DNA of 64,000 nt, taken from NCBI GenBank assembly GCA_964615935.1, contig CAZTTG010000026.1, positions 1 to 64,000 of the forward strand, written 5' to 3'. The DNA comes from CAZTTG01 sp964615935. GTDB taxonomy: Bacteria; Planctomycetota; UBA1135; GCA-002686595. A program made the translations under genes and the position numbers. Shown one piece after another: positions 43,001 to 50,278 of the stretch (the first letter of the stretch is position 1; every line of letters starts with the position of its first letter). The notes below the pieces were generated by a model. The model did not search any database, was not told the origin of the DNA, and was given only the letters and a program-made list of their open reading frames with translations.

Positions 43001-43228
43001 CTCCTGGGCGACCTCGAGGCCAAGCAGCAGAGGTACGATCGGGCGGTCCCCTTCTACGAGCGCGTCCTGACCATCGACCCCACCCACTGGCAGGCGGCGG
43101 CGCCCCTGATTCAGATCCTGGCCATGAACCCCCAGACCGCCGATCAGGCGCGCCAGCTCCTGCAGGAGAGCCTGCAGCACAACCCCGACCAGCCGCTCTT
43201 GCAGCAGTTGCGTCAGCTCTTTCAGTGA
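40040..43228 (+). CDS. Membrane-anchored spermidine synthase-like protein with TPR tail
   Basis: This 1062-residue protein has three modules. Residues 1 to about 460 hold some twelve hydrophobic helices in two halves (FLSGFAGLMHEIVWARLL and LALSGFAAMGYEVVFSRII are repeated openings). The middle is a spermidine-synthase-like methyltransferase-fold domain: VLVIGYGSGVTCGSAL, DLVEISRGVLGADE, TWIDDGRSFLR, YDVIISEPSNPWIAG. The last 170 residues are TPR repeats (AVPYLRRAVALDPDHPLAAANLAQSL, YERVLTIDPTHWQA). Membrane-fused SpeE-like proteins are widespread, but polyamine synthesis by them is not established. The ATG at 40040 is chosen at the first helix; the 166 preceding codons look non-coding. Confidence 0.85.
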   Translation: MQPTRIHLALFLSGFAGLMHEIVWARLLVNLIGNTAHAQAAVLTVFMGGLALGAVLFGRRSDRRPPLRIYVALEVLIGIYCLGLPLLVGAAGAGYEGLAPLVFESAGLKLALRFALALSIVLVPALLMGGTLPVLARYLIEEVGQTRRRVAGLYALNNLGAVLGAGAAGFWTLPALGVFPSLALASAMNLAAAALVFGPALRERQSGGAVAPAAVPEPTPPPAYGAIQFRVTLLALALSGFAAMGYEVVFSRIIALSFGSSAHSFTVMLMAFITGIGVGSALLTFVRVKRPLWLFGASQLAVVVALIAVMPLVSRWPYLIGLLRIDLHGAAMGYELHQAGKAGLILIVLLIPTACIGFGFPLVSQIQARSLDRIGGAVGSTYAWNTVGNVLGVVVTSLLLIRLIGIRGSLELLLALNLVAGLLVLAVTTEAPAARRLAAVGGCTAVVLLYALFGTGWPRTINYATDHLRMRTGPEPWESATARASHPSASFAAWKKEHVKIPEEWDQFFFEEEADTTVIAARRDRDALLFVNSKGDASTLPQDMVTQVLLGQLPLFAVPEAREVLVIGYGSGVTCGSALQHPIEHLDLVEISRGVLGADEVFAPYNHHALSDPKLTTWIDDGRSFLRTAPGKYDVIISEPSNPWIAGIGNLFTVEFFEDGRERLNPGGVMVIWFHQYEQSNESVELVLRTVSSVFPHVNLFLSFYEDSIALASMEPIEFDPARMEERFDQPAVRRDLARIGIFDLCSLLSHHGVSSTRFPELAPLEGPLNRDLHQRYEYMANHSLFEGGDSKVIFEAQGFEQIEAGRTDCLLDRYLEWRRERGQPISRSELERARARLARTLWPDHRIVRLVDRRIEKARGAPPPGAPPSRGGSPPIAEMDFDEAYNHALERIWAEAAPAAVPYLRRAVALDPDHPLAAANLAQSLLGMGQVQGALDAVEASLGRRPSDVRVLLLAAQVHDAAGDHGRAAERCRAILAIEENLDALTLLGDLEAKQQRYDRAVPFYERVLTIDPTHWQAAAPLIQILAMNPQTADQARQLLQESLQHNPDQPLLQQLRQLFQ

Positions 43229-43244
43229 TCGCGCGGTCGGGCGC

Positions 43245-44651
43245 TCAGGCCTCGGGCCGGTGCCCCAGCCGCCGCTCCGGATCCAGCTCGCGGCGCAGGG
43301 CGGCGTGCACGCGCTCGACTGCGGGGTGGGCGTAGCGCTCGTAGTACCTGCGGTTATGGGGGCCGACGCCGTGCTCGGCGCTGTAGCTGCCGCCGAACCG
43401 CCTCACGCAGAGATCGTAGAGGAGGTCCTGGAGCTCTCGGGTCAGGGCCTCGACCTCGCGCGGCGCGGTGGCGGGATCCCAGACCAGGTTGAGGTGGGTG
43501 CCCCCGTCCCCCCAGTGGCCGAAGTCGCAGATCCGCACGAAGGGATGCGAACCGGCCAGGAGGCCGGTCGCGGCGCGGGTGAGTTCGGCCAGGCGCGAGC
43601 GGGGGACCGAGAGGTCGAGGGCCAGGACGTGTCCCTCGTGCCGCAGGCTCTCGGAGATCTGGTGGCGTATCGCCCACAGATCCTCGCAGCCGCCGAGGAC
43701 GGCGTCGAGGAGGCCGTCGTTCCCCGTCATGAACTCGTCCAGCCGCTCCGCCAGGGGGGTCTCCAGGTCGAGCTGCTCGCGGGTCAGCGAGGCGGTCAGC
43801 TCGATCAGGATGGAGTAGGCCGGCGCGCCGGAGGGGAAGGGGTCGCGCAGGTCCGAGCCGTGGCGCAGGGTCGCCTCCAGCGCGCCGCGGGAGATCGCCT
43901 CGAAGGCGGTCAGGTGGTCGCCCAGCGCCGCCTCGAGGTGCGCCAGGAGGGCCAGCGCCGTCTCCCCCGACTCGACCGCGACCAGGGCGCAGGCGCGCTG
44001 ACGCGGCCGGGGCGCGACGCGCAGCACGGCGCGGGTGATCAGGCCGAAGGCGCCGCTGGTGCCCACGAGGATCTGCTTGAGGTCGAGACCGGTGTTGTCC
44101 TTGCGCAGCCTCCGCAGGCGGTCGACCAGCGTCCCGTCCGCGAGGGCCACCTCGATGCCGAGCAGGTTGGCGCGCACGTCGCCGTACTTGATCAGCCGCG
44201 CGCCGCCGGCGTTGGTCGCGATCAGGCCGCCGACCTGAGGGTCGGCGCCCAGGTCGATGGGGAAGAAGAGGCCGTGGGGCGCGAGGGCCTCGTCGAGCTG
44301 GCTCAGCGTGATCCCGGCGTCCACCAGGACCGTGCGATCGATCGGATCGACCTCGACGGTGCGGTTCAGCCGCTCGAAGGAGATCACCAGCTGTTCCCCG
44401 CTCGAGTCGGGGTTGGAGGCGCCCACCAGGCCGGTGTTGGCGCCGATGGGATGGACGCGCACGCCGCGCTCCCTCGCGAGGGCCAGCACGCCGGCGACCT
44501 CCTGGGGCGTGCGCGGCCGGACCACGGCCAGCGCCTGGCCGCTGCCGTAGCGCCAGCCCTTCTCGTAGGGCTCGCGGTCGGAGGGCTCGACCAGCACGGC
44601 GTCCTGGCCGAGCGCCTCGCGCAGGTCCGCGAAGAGCGCCTCCTGCGCCAT
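43245..44651 (-). CDS. FAD-linked D-2-hydroxyacid dehydrogenase
   Basis: This 468-residue flavoprotein is of the GlcD/D-2-hydroxyglutarate dehydrogenase family. The FAD-binding segment reads VHPIGANTGLVGAS and VGGLIATNAGGARLIKYG, and TSGAFGLITRAVLRV follows. The C-terminal cap has FGHWGDGGTHLNLVW and YSAEHGVGPHNRRYY, with His residues likely to bind metal and substrate. Its start overlaps the stop of the DUF1338 gene upstream (TGATG). Some DUF1338 proteins make D-2-hydroxyglutarate from 2-oxoadipate in lysine breakdown, so this enzyme could oxidise that product to 2-oxoglutarate. That pathway link is inferred from gene order. Confidence 0.88.
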   Translation of the reverse strand: MAQEALFADLREALGQDAVLVEPSDREPYEKGWRYGSGQALAVVRPRTPQEVAGVLALARERGVRVHPIGANTGLVGASNPDSSGEQLVISFERLNRTVEVDPIDRTVLVDAGITLSQLDEALAPHGLFFPIDLGADPQVGGLIATNAGGARLIKYGDVRANLLGIEVALADGTLVDRLRRLRKDNTGLDLKQILVGTSGAFGLITRAVLRVAPRPRQRACALVAVESGETALALLAHLEAALGDHLTAFEAISRGALEATLRHGSDLRDPFPSGAPAYSILIELTASLTREQLDLETPLAERLDEFMTGNDGLLDAVLGGCEDLWAIRHQISESLRHEGHVLALDLSVPRSRLAELTRAATGLLAGSHPFVRICDFGHWGDGGTHLNLVWDPATAPREVEALTRELQDLLYDLCVRRFGGSYSAEHGVGPHNRRYYERYAHPAVERVHAALRRELDPERRLGHRPEA

Positions 44652-45289
44652 CAGGCCTCCTCCCGCCGCGTCATCACGAAGATGCCCTGGGCGTTGGAGG
44701 AGTCGAAGCCGAGGTCGAGCTCGCCGGCCTCGTCGCGCTTGCGGGTGATGAACTCGTGGAAGGAGCCGGGCACGGTGCGCACCGCGATCCGGCCCTCGGC
44801 GTCCGGGAACAGCCGCTCCACCGGCTGGGCGCGGAAGGCGGTCTGGAGGACCCGGCCCGAGGCCGAGACCTCCACCTCGTCCTTGATCGGCCGCCCGAGC
44901 TCGCGCTGGAGCCGGGCCACCGCCCCCACGTCCTCCACCCGATCGGTGGCGTGGTTGAAGACCTGGCCCTCGGTGGCGATCCAGGCCATCTCCTCGCTCT
45001 CCGCGGCGAGGTCCGGCAGCAGGCGCGCGGCCGCCTGGGGCTCGAGGGAGCCCTCCCGGGCGAGCTCGCTCAGGAGCTCCCGAGCCGAGGCGGGCAGCGG
45101 ATCCCGGCTGGTCCCCACCACCCGGCCGACCGCCTCCCGGAAGGCGGGCGAGAAGCGCTCGGGCTGGAATTCGGACACGAAGTACTGGGGGATCCCGTCG
45201 GGGAGGTCGCGGTGGGCGAAGACGTAGCCGGTGAGGGAGAGCCGCTCGAGGGGATGGGTGCCGGCGTGCTCGTAGCCGAGCGGCTCCAT
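44651..45289 (-). CDS. Truncated DUF1338 (HglS-like 2-oxoadipate dioxygenase/decarboxylase) protein
   Basis: This 212-residue protein matches the C-terminal two thirds of DUF1338: GYVFAHRDLPDGIPQYFVSEF, EMAWIATEGQVFNHATD, VRTVPGSFHEFITRK and LGFDSSNAQGIFVM. In characterised HglS, iron is held by two His and one Glu. The later His (FNHAT) and Glu (SFHEF) are present. The N-terminal block with the first His (family NDHVAFRT-like) is missing, and there is no room for it before the neighbouring gene. TTG 45313 is an alternative start and does not restore it. It may be inactive, depend on another ligand, or be mis-assembled. It is coupled to the FAD dehydrogenase (1-bp overlap). Confidence 0.75.
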   Translation of the reverse strand: MEPLGYEHAGTHPLERLSLTGYVFAHRDLPDGIPQYFVSEFQPERFSPAFREAVGRVVGTSRDPLPASARELLSELAREGSLEPQAAARLLPDLAAESEEMAWIATEGQVFNHATDRVEDVGAVARLQRELGRPIKDEVEVSASGRVLQTAFRAQPVERLFPDAEGRIAVRTVPGSFHEFITRKRDEAGELDLGFDSSNAQGIFVMTRREEA

Positions 45290-45318
45290 AGCCGCTGGAG
45301 GCGCGGGATTCAAGGCGT

Positions 45319-45334
45319 CCCCCCGCGCGGGGGG
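45319..45334. terminator. GC palindrome after the beta-helix gene
   Basis: Six C, GCGC and six G form a perfect 16-bp palindrome within the 90 bp between the beta-helix gene stop and the DUF1338 gene, both on the minus strand. It could attenuate or terminate transcription; no T-run is present. Confidence 0.3.
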
Positions 45335-45379
45335 GGCGCCCGGCTCGATCGGGTGTGGGCCTGCCGGCCGGTCTCCGGC

Positions 45380-46606
45380 TCAGCGGCGGCCCGCGCTCCG
45401 GTACTCGTAGGCGCCCATGTCGACCAGCGGGGGCTGGCCCGAGCCGGTGTCCGGAGTGAGCGGATCGTCCACCCGCCGCGGCAGCCCGTCCAGGTCCCGC
45501 GCGGCCCGACCGGAGACGGCCGCGTTGTCGCCCGCGTCGATGCAGGGCGAGCCCGCGCCGAGCCGCCACTCCGGAACGACGAACAGCGGGTCGGCGGTGA
45601 TGTTGCCCCCCTGACCCGCGCCGGCGTAGCGCTCGACGTCGTTGTAGCGGGTGTAGTAAGCCTTCTCGTTGCGGATCTGCTCGTGGAAACTGTGGACGAT
45701 CGGGTCGTTCCCCCAGATGACGTTGTTCGCCAGGCGCGGCTTCGCGATGTAGCTCATCACGGCGCAGGTCTCGCTGTAGGACAGGTTCGGGTTGTGGATC
45801 CGGTTTCCGACGATCGTGTTGCCCGCGATCTCGGGGTAGGAGTAGGCGCAGTAGATGGCGCCGGCGTCCTTCAGCGCGTGGTTGTCGGCGATCAGGTTGC
45901 CGAGGATCCGCGCGTTGGCCTGGCGGTACAGGAAGAAGGCGCCCCCGTACTCGGCCACGTTGTGGCGCAGGACGCAGTTCTCGACGGTCAGCTCGGAGAA
46001 GCCAGCCACCGAGATGGCGCCCCCGCCGTAGTCGTGGAGCCCTCCCTGCCGGCCCACGGACTTGCTGTGCTCGATGATGCACCAAGCCAGGCGCGAGGGG
46101 GCGTTGGTGGAGGGGGTGTTCTCGAACCAGATCCCGTTCCAGCAGCCGGTGAGGGAGCGGTCCACCGCGAAGGCCTGGGGCTCGTCGGTGGTGAAGAGGA
46201 TCCGCTCGCGCGGAGTTCCCTCGGCCAGGAGGGTCCCGTCGACCTCGAGGCGGTGGTGGTCCTGGAACTCGACCCGCACGCCGGGGGCGATGGTCAGGAT
46301 GACGCCGTTCTGCACCGCGACGTCCCCCACGACCCGGACCGTGTCCGCGTTCCAGACCGTGTTCGAGGTGATGCTGTCGGAGACGTCGATGACGTTGCGG
46401 CGCCCCCCGAAGGGTCCCGGGGGGGAAGGCGGGGGAATCGCGGTCGTCCGTACCCGCCGGGGGAAGGTCCGACAGCCGTAGCGCCGGGCCGGAGAGCCGA
46501 CCGCCGGGCGATAGTCGCCGCCCGCGGGGTCGACCAGCTGGGGATCGAGGCCGATGACGTTGTTGTAGGGCGCCGAACTGGCGCCCGCCCACGGCGTGGG
46601 CTGATT
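45380..46606 (-). CDS. Parallel beta-helix protein, part after an in-frame TGA
   Basis: The frame continues directly from the TGA at 46607-46609 for 408 codons; the first possible start is GTG 46330. Just after the TGA come PTPWAGASSAPYNNVIGLDP and VDPAGGDYRPAVGSPA, a typical edge of pectate-lyase-like or polymorphic-membrane-protein helices. A fresh helix then starts (VAVQNGVILTIAPGVRVEF). Rungs include RLAWCIIEHSKSVG, LTVENCVLRHNVAEYGGAF, ARILGNLIADNHALKDAGA and PEIAGNTIVGNRI, ending AGSPCIDAGDNAAV and VDMGAYEYRSAG. No ribosome site or signal lies at 46330, so this is probably the second half of one secreted protein. Glycan binding or cleavage is possible; no catalytic residues are assigned. 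Confidence 0.72.
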   Translation of the reverse strand, partial: NQPTPWAGASSAPYNNVIGLDPQLVDPAGGDYRPAVGSPARRYGCRTFPRRVRTTAIPPPSPPGPFGGRRNVIDVSDSITSNTVWNADTVRVVGDVAVQNGVILTIAPGVRVEFQDHHRLEVDGTLLAEGTPRERILFTTDEPQAFAVDRSLTGCWNGIWFENTPSTNAPSRLAWCIIEHSKSVGRQGGLHDYGGGAISVAGFSELTVENCVLRHNVAEYGGAFFLYRQANARILGNLIADNHALKDAGAIYCAYSYPEIAGNTIVGNRIHNPNLSYSETCAVMSYIAKPRLANNVIWGNDPIVHSFHEQIRNEKAYYTRYNDVERYAGAGQGGNITADPLFVVPEWRLGAGSPCIDAGDNAAVSGRAARDLDGLPRRVDDPLTPDTGSGQPPLVDMGAYEYRSAGRR

Positions 46607-46609
46607 TCA
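46607..46609 (-). other. In-frame TGA inside the beta-helix gene
   Basis: It lies between VLCDYG and NQPTPWAGASS in one frame. A perfect 7-bp hairpin (46568-46586 on the plus strand) follows; its loop AGTTC lies 28-32 nt downstream with G at position 2, fitting the general geometry of bacterial SECIS elements. A nonsense mutation or base-call error is equally consistent with the raw sequence. Confidence 0.7.
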
Positions 46610-47272
46610 GCCGTAGTCGCAGAGGACCACGAAGTGCCGCAGGGGATCGCCGTTGGCCGCCGGGTCGGAGTGATAGGTCCAGTTGTCGAAGAAGCCCGCG
46701 CCGGCGCCCTGCAGGCTGATCCCGACGCAGGCGCCGGTCGGCATCCAGTGGTGGGCGATCCCCGAGATGTACTGGAAGTCCGGGCCGGTATCGACGGAGT
46801 CCACCATGATGTTGCGCGCCACCATGATGTTGGCGCCGACACCGACGAGACGGACGCCGTAGTCGTGCGGCCCGTAGAGGGTGCAGTAGGTCACCGATCC
46901 CCGCGGCCAGAGGATCAGCGCGCTGTCGCGGTAGCCCCGGAAGCGGACGTCCCCGTTCAGGATGATGCAGTCGTCGAGGTCCAGGCGGTTCTGGCAGTAG
47001 GCCATGCAGATCTCGCCGCCCTGCAGGTCGAGGATGGCGCCGTTCCCGACGATGCGCACGTCCTCGCCGCGCCCCTCGAACCAGCCGGTGACGCGGTTGA
47101 AGGTCGGCCCGATCCATAGCCCGCCGGTGTAGGTGACGCCGGTCTCGAGCTCGAGGTAGCGGTCGTAGCCCTGGGCCGGGCCGGCCTCGTCGAAGGCCGC
47201 CTTCAGGGAGTCGGCCGCCGCCAGCGGGCAGGTGAGCAGCAGGGTGCAGAGCAGGTGCAGGGGCGTTTTCAT
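46610..47272 (-). CDS. Parallel beta-helix protein, part before an in-frame TGA
   Basis: This part starts at ATG 47272 with GGGAG upstream and a signal peptide (MKTPLHLLCTLLLTCPLAAA). It runs 221 codons of beta-helix sequence: ELETGVTYTGGLWIGPTFN, VRIVGNGAILDLQGGEI, CIILNGDVRFRGYRDSAL, GSVTYCTLYGPHDYGVRL, IMVARNIMVDSVDTG. It ends in LRHFVVLCDYG before TGA. The rung pattern is cut mid-helix and resumes in the same frame at once. As annotated it would be an unfinished secreted solenoid. Taken with 45380-46606 it makes a two-solenoid protein of about 630 residues. Confidence 0.75.
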
Positions 47273-47343
47273 GCGGTCGGCTCCCAGGACCGGGGGACCC
47301 GACAATCGTACCACGGAAGCTGAAACCGGTGCCTTCGGCCGGC

Positions 47344-47610
47344 TCAGACCGTGCGGATCTTCATCGAGTGCACCTGCCCGGTCTCGGCCTGGATCCTCAG
47401 GACCTTGTAGGCCCGGGTCCCCTGCTGGCCGGTCATGGCCTCGATGGGGGACTTGGCGGCGGCCCGCAGGAAGCTGACGGTGACGGACCAGAAGTCCCCG
47501 TCGTCGGAGAGCTCGACCTCCTCGACCAGGGGCTGGGAGATGTCCTCGGGCCGGTACACCGCCTGGACGTAGTCCATGGCGATGCGGACGGCTTCCTTCA
47601 CGTCGATCAT
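47344..47610 (-). CDS. Small PepSY-like hypothetical protein
   Basis: This 88-residue protein without a signal peptide reads IDVKEAVRIAMDYVQAVY, LVEEVELSDDGDFWSVTVSF and YKVLRIQAETGQVHSMKI. The helix followed by a three-strand pattern with VLRIxxETGxV is like PepSY-type domains or small immunity-like proteins. No catalytic motif is visible. It stands alone: a 141-bp divergent gap separates it from the protease-like gene and 71 bp from the beta-helix gene. The function is not recognised. Confidence 0.65.
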   Translation of the reverse strand: MIDVKEAVRIAMDYVQAVYRPEDISQPLVEEVELSDDGDFWSVTVSFLRAAAKSPIEAMTGQQGTRAYKVLRIQAETGQVHSMKIRTV

Positions 47611-47751
47611 GGTCGGGTCCCTTCGTCGCCGCGATTGTACGGGGCGCTACGGAGCCCGGCCACCGGCGTCCGACGGGGCGGCGTCGGGGGCCCCTCCGGC
47701 TCGGTGGGCCCGCGCCTTGTCGCCTCCGCGGAGGCCCGGTACCTTCGCCGC

Positions 47752-49464
47752 ATGCTCTCCCTCCCCGTGCTGCTGCTGGGCCTGGCCCCCGTCGGAGACG
47801 AGCTCCTCGCCAACGGGGACTTCGAGGCCCGCCCCGCCGCCGGCGATCCGGTCCCCGGCTGGACCCTGGAGCTCGGCGCCACCAACGCCGGCGAGGAGCC
47901 CCGGTCGCGGGTCGAGATCGACTCCGAGGAGCGGCACTCCGGGCGCGGGAGCCTGCACTTTCGGGGCGAGGCCGCCACGCGCGGCTGGACGATCGCCAGG
48001 CAGGCGATCCCCGTGCGCCCGGGCGGGGACTACACCCTGGAGGGCTGGACGCGCGCCCGCGGCGTGGTGAAGGAGGGGATCCAGTTCCACAACTGCTACC
48101 TCATGCTGATCTTCCAGGACGCCGTGGGCGAGACGGTCGCGCGGCAGTACCGGACCCCCGACCTGCCCACCTCGGACTGGAGCCGGATGCGGGTCGAGGC
48201 CACCGCGCCGGTCAACGCCCGGAAGGCCTTCGTGTACCTGTTCCTCTCGATGAGCGGGGAGCTGTGGGTCGACGACCTGGAGCTCGAGATCGAGGGGGGA
48301 GAGGAGATCCCCGGCTTCGAGCCGGTCTTCTCCGAGGACTTCGCCAAGGTGCGCTCGCTCTCCTCCAGGTGGAAGAAGGAGGTGGGCGCCACCAACGGCA
48401 CCGGCGGCGAGGACTCGAAGGTCGAGATCGACCGCTCGCAGGGCGCCCCCGACTCGCCCCACAGCCTGAAGCTCTCGGGCGATCGGGACACCCTGTGCTG
48501 GTACGCCCTGCGCCGCGAGTTCAAGGCCGCGCCGGGTGAGCTCTTCCGGCTGTCGGCCCGCGTGAAGGCCGAGGAGGTCCGCCAGGAGGGCGTCCAGTTC
48601 CAGAACCTGCACCTGCACCTCTTCTTCCTCGACCGCCGGGGGGACACCCTCGGCAGCGTCCAGTTCGTCCACCCCGGGGAGGGGACCTACGACTGGAAGC
48701 CGGTGGCGGTGGAGGCCATCGCGCCGCTGGAGACGAAGAAGGTCCGGGCCGGCGTCTTCCTCTCCATGTCCGGCGCGGTGTGGATCGACGACCTCGAGAT
48801 CGAGAAGCAGGCCGGCAACGACCCTCCCTACAGCGATTTCGTGAAGCTGGAGAAGAAGGGCATCGCGCTGCACTACTCCGAGGACGACCCGCGCGCCCGC
48901 GAGGCGAAGCAGTACCTGCAGCGCCTGGTCGACCAGAAGGCCGAGATCTGCCGCCGCCTGGGCCTGGAGTGGAAGGAGCCCATCGCCATCTTCCTCTACG
49001 CCGACGACGCCGCCGGCCGCGCGCTCACCGGCCGCGATCTGGACTTCGCCGACCCCTCGGGCCGCCGCGTCCATCAGCGTTGGAATAGCTACATCGGCCA
49101 CGAGATGGTGCACGTCATCGCCCACAACAGCCTGAACCACTCCCAGACCGGCATCCTGGGCGAGGGCATCGCGGTATGGCTGGACGGGCGCTCGGACGCG
49201 GCGCACCACCGGCTGGCGGCCGAGCTCCTCGGCCAGGGCGAGCTTCCCGGCGTGGCGGGGCTGCTGTCCGACTTCCGCGCGCAGTCCAACTCCTACCCCG
49301 CCTCGGGCTCCTTCTGCGGCTGGTTCATCGCCGAGCACGGACTGGGGACGTTCAAGGAGGTCTACCCCCTGACGGATCCCTCGGCCCGCGCGAAAGAGCT
49401 CGTCGGCAAGGACTTCGAGGAGATGGAGCCGGACTGGCACGCGGAGCTGGCGAAGTACCGGTAG
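47752..49464 (+). CDS. Secreted HExxH metallopeptidase-like protein with two CBM-like domains
   Basis: This 570-residue protein starts at ATG 47752 with a short signal (MLSLPVLLLGLAPVG). Two related beta-sandwich domains, each about 165 residues, follow. They read ELLANGDFEARPAAGDPVPGW ... FVYLFLSMSGELWVDDLELE and FEPVFSEDF ... GVFLSMSGAVWIDDLEIE, like carbohydrate-binding CBM4/9 modules, and are an internal duplication. The C-terminal domain has GHEMVHVIAHNSL, a gluzincin HExxH site, with the likely third ligand Glu in LGEGIAVWLDG. This matches the general M1/M48-clan-like 'peptidase MA' layout. The substrate is unknown; binding to a glycan through the tandem domains is inferred. Confidence 0.78.
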   Translation: MLSLPVLLLGLAPVGDELLANGDFEARPAAGDPVPGWTLELGATNAGEEPRSRVEIDSEERHSGRGSLHFRGEAATRGWTIARQAIPVRPGGDYTLEGWTRARGVVKEGIQFHNCYLMLIFQDAVGETVARQYRTPDLPTSDWSRMRVEATAPVNARKAFVYLFLSMSGELWVDDLELEIEGGEEIPGFEPVFSEDFAKVRSLSSRWKKEVGATNGTGGEDSKVEIDRSQGAPDSPHSLKLSGDRDTLCWYALRREFKAAPGELFRLSARVKAEEVRQEGVQFQNLHLHLFFLDRRGDTLGSVQFVHPGEGTYDWKPVAVEAIAPLETKKVRAGVFLSMSGAVWIDDLEIEKQAGNDPPYSDFVKLEKKGIALHYSEDDPRAREAKQYLQRLVDQKAEICRRLGLEWKEPIAIFLYADDAAGRALTGRDLDFADPSGRRVHQRWNSYIGHEMVHVIAHNSLNHSQTGILGEGIAVWLDGRSDAAHHRLAAELLGQGELPGVAGLLSDFRAQSNSYPASGSFCGWFIAEHGLGTFKEVYPLTDPSARAKELVGKDFEEMEPDWHAELAKYR

Positions 49465-49591
49465 AGCCTCGCGGGCGCGGGATCGACGCCCAGCGGCTCG
49501 AGGGCCTCCAGCACGGCGCGCGCTCGCCGCGCTTGCCAGGGGTGGGAGGTGGGGTATGGTGGCCGCGCCCGGCCACGACTGGCCCCGCGCC

Positions 49592-50278
49592 ATGCGACTG
49601 CTCATCGTCGACGACGATCCCAAGTTCCGCGGCTACCTGTCTCGCGGGCTGATCGACTCGGGCATGGGCTGCGCCGAGGCAGCCGGCGGCGTGGAGGCCC
49701 TGGCGCTGCTCGATGATCCCCGGGCCGATCCCTTCGACCTGATCCTCCTGGACGTCATGATGCCCGGACAGTCGGGCTGGGAGCTGCTCTCGGAGCTGCG
49801 CGGGCGGGGCAGCTCGATCCCGGTGATCTTCGTCACCGCCCGGGACGCCGTCGAGGAGAGGGTGCGGGGGCTGCGCCTGGGCGCCGACGACTACGTGATC
49901 AAGCCCTTCTCCTTCGACGAGCTGCTGGCGAGGATCGACGCCGTGTTGCGTCGGCGCGAGGCCCGGGAGACGCTCGTCGTGGGCGAGCTCGAGATCGACC
50001 TGATCGGCCGGCGGGTCGAGCTCTCCGAGCAGCCGGTGGACGTCAGCCCCAAGGAGTTAGACCTCCTCTGCGCCCTGGCGCGGGCGAGGGGCCGCGTCCT
50101 CTCGCGAGCGGAGCTGCTCGAGCAGGTGTGGGGGATCGCCTTCGAGCCCGGCACCAACGTGGTCGACGTGCACGTCGCGCGGCTGAGGCGGAAGCTGAAC
50201 GCCCGCGGATCCCCGCTCATCGAGACCGTGATCGGCGAGGGCTATCGCCTTCCCCATCGGCCCGGGAGCGCGGAATGA
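49592..50278 (+). CDS. OmpR-family response regulator
   Basis: This 228-residue regulator starts at ATG 49592 (MRLLIVDDDPKFRGY). The receiver is intact: acidic pair D8/D9, phospho-acceptor Asp in DLILLDVMMPGQSG, Thr in VIFVTARD and Lys in DDYVIKPFSF. A winged-helix DNA-binding domain follows (VDVSPKELDLLCALARARG, LLEQVWGI, NVVDVHVARLRRKL, IETVIGEGYRL). Its stop overlaps the start of the kinase gene as ATGA, so the two form one operon and a cognate pair. Target genes are unknown. Confidence 0.95.
   Translation: MRLLIVDDDPKFRGYLSRGLIDSGMGCAEAAGGVEALALLDDPRADPFDLILLDVMMPGQSGWELLSELRGRGSSIPVIFVTARDAVEERVRGLRLGADDYVIKPFSFDELLARIDAVLRRREARETLVVGELEIDLIGRRVELSEQPVDVSPKELDLLCALARARGRVLSRAELLEQVWGIAFEPGTNVVDVHVARLRRKLNARGSPLIETVIGEGYRLPHRPGSAE

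Noticed and set aside
37615..43335. A plus-strand open frame of about 1900 codons over the propeller and SpeE-like genes
   Set aside because: Shadow frame with no signal peptide or domains; the real genes are in other frames.
47329..47751. N-terminal extension of the HExxH protein upstream of 47752
   Set aside because: The added 141 codons cross the minus-strand gene at 47344-47610 and read as shadow sequence; a signal peptide begins exactly at 47752.
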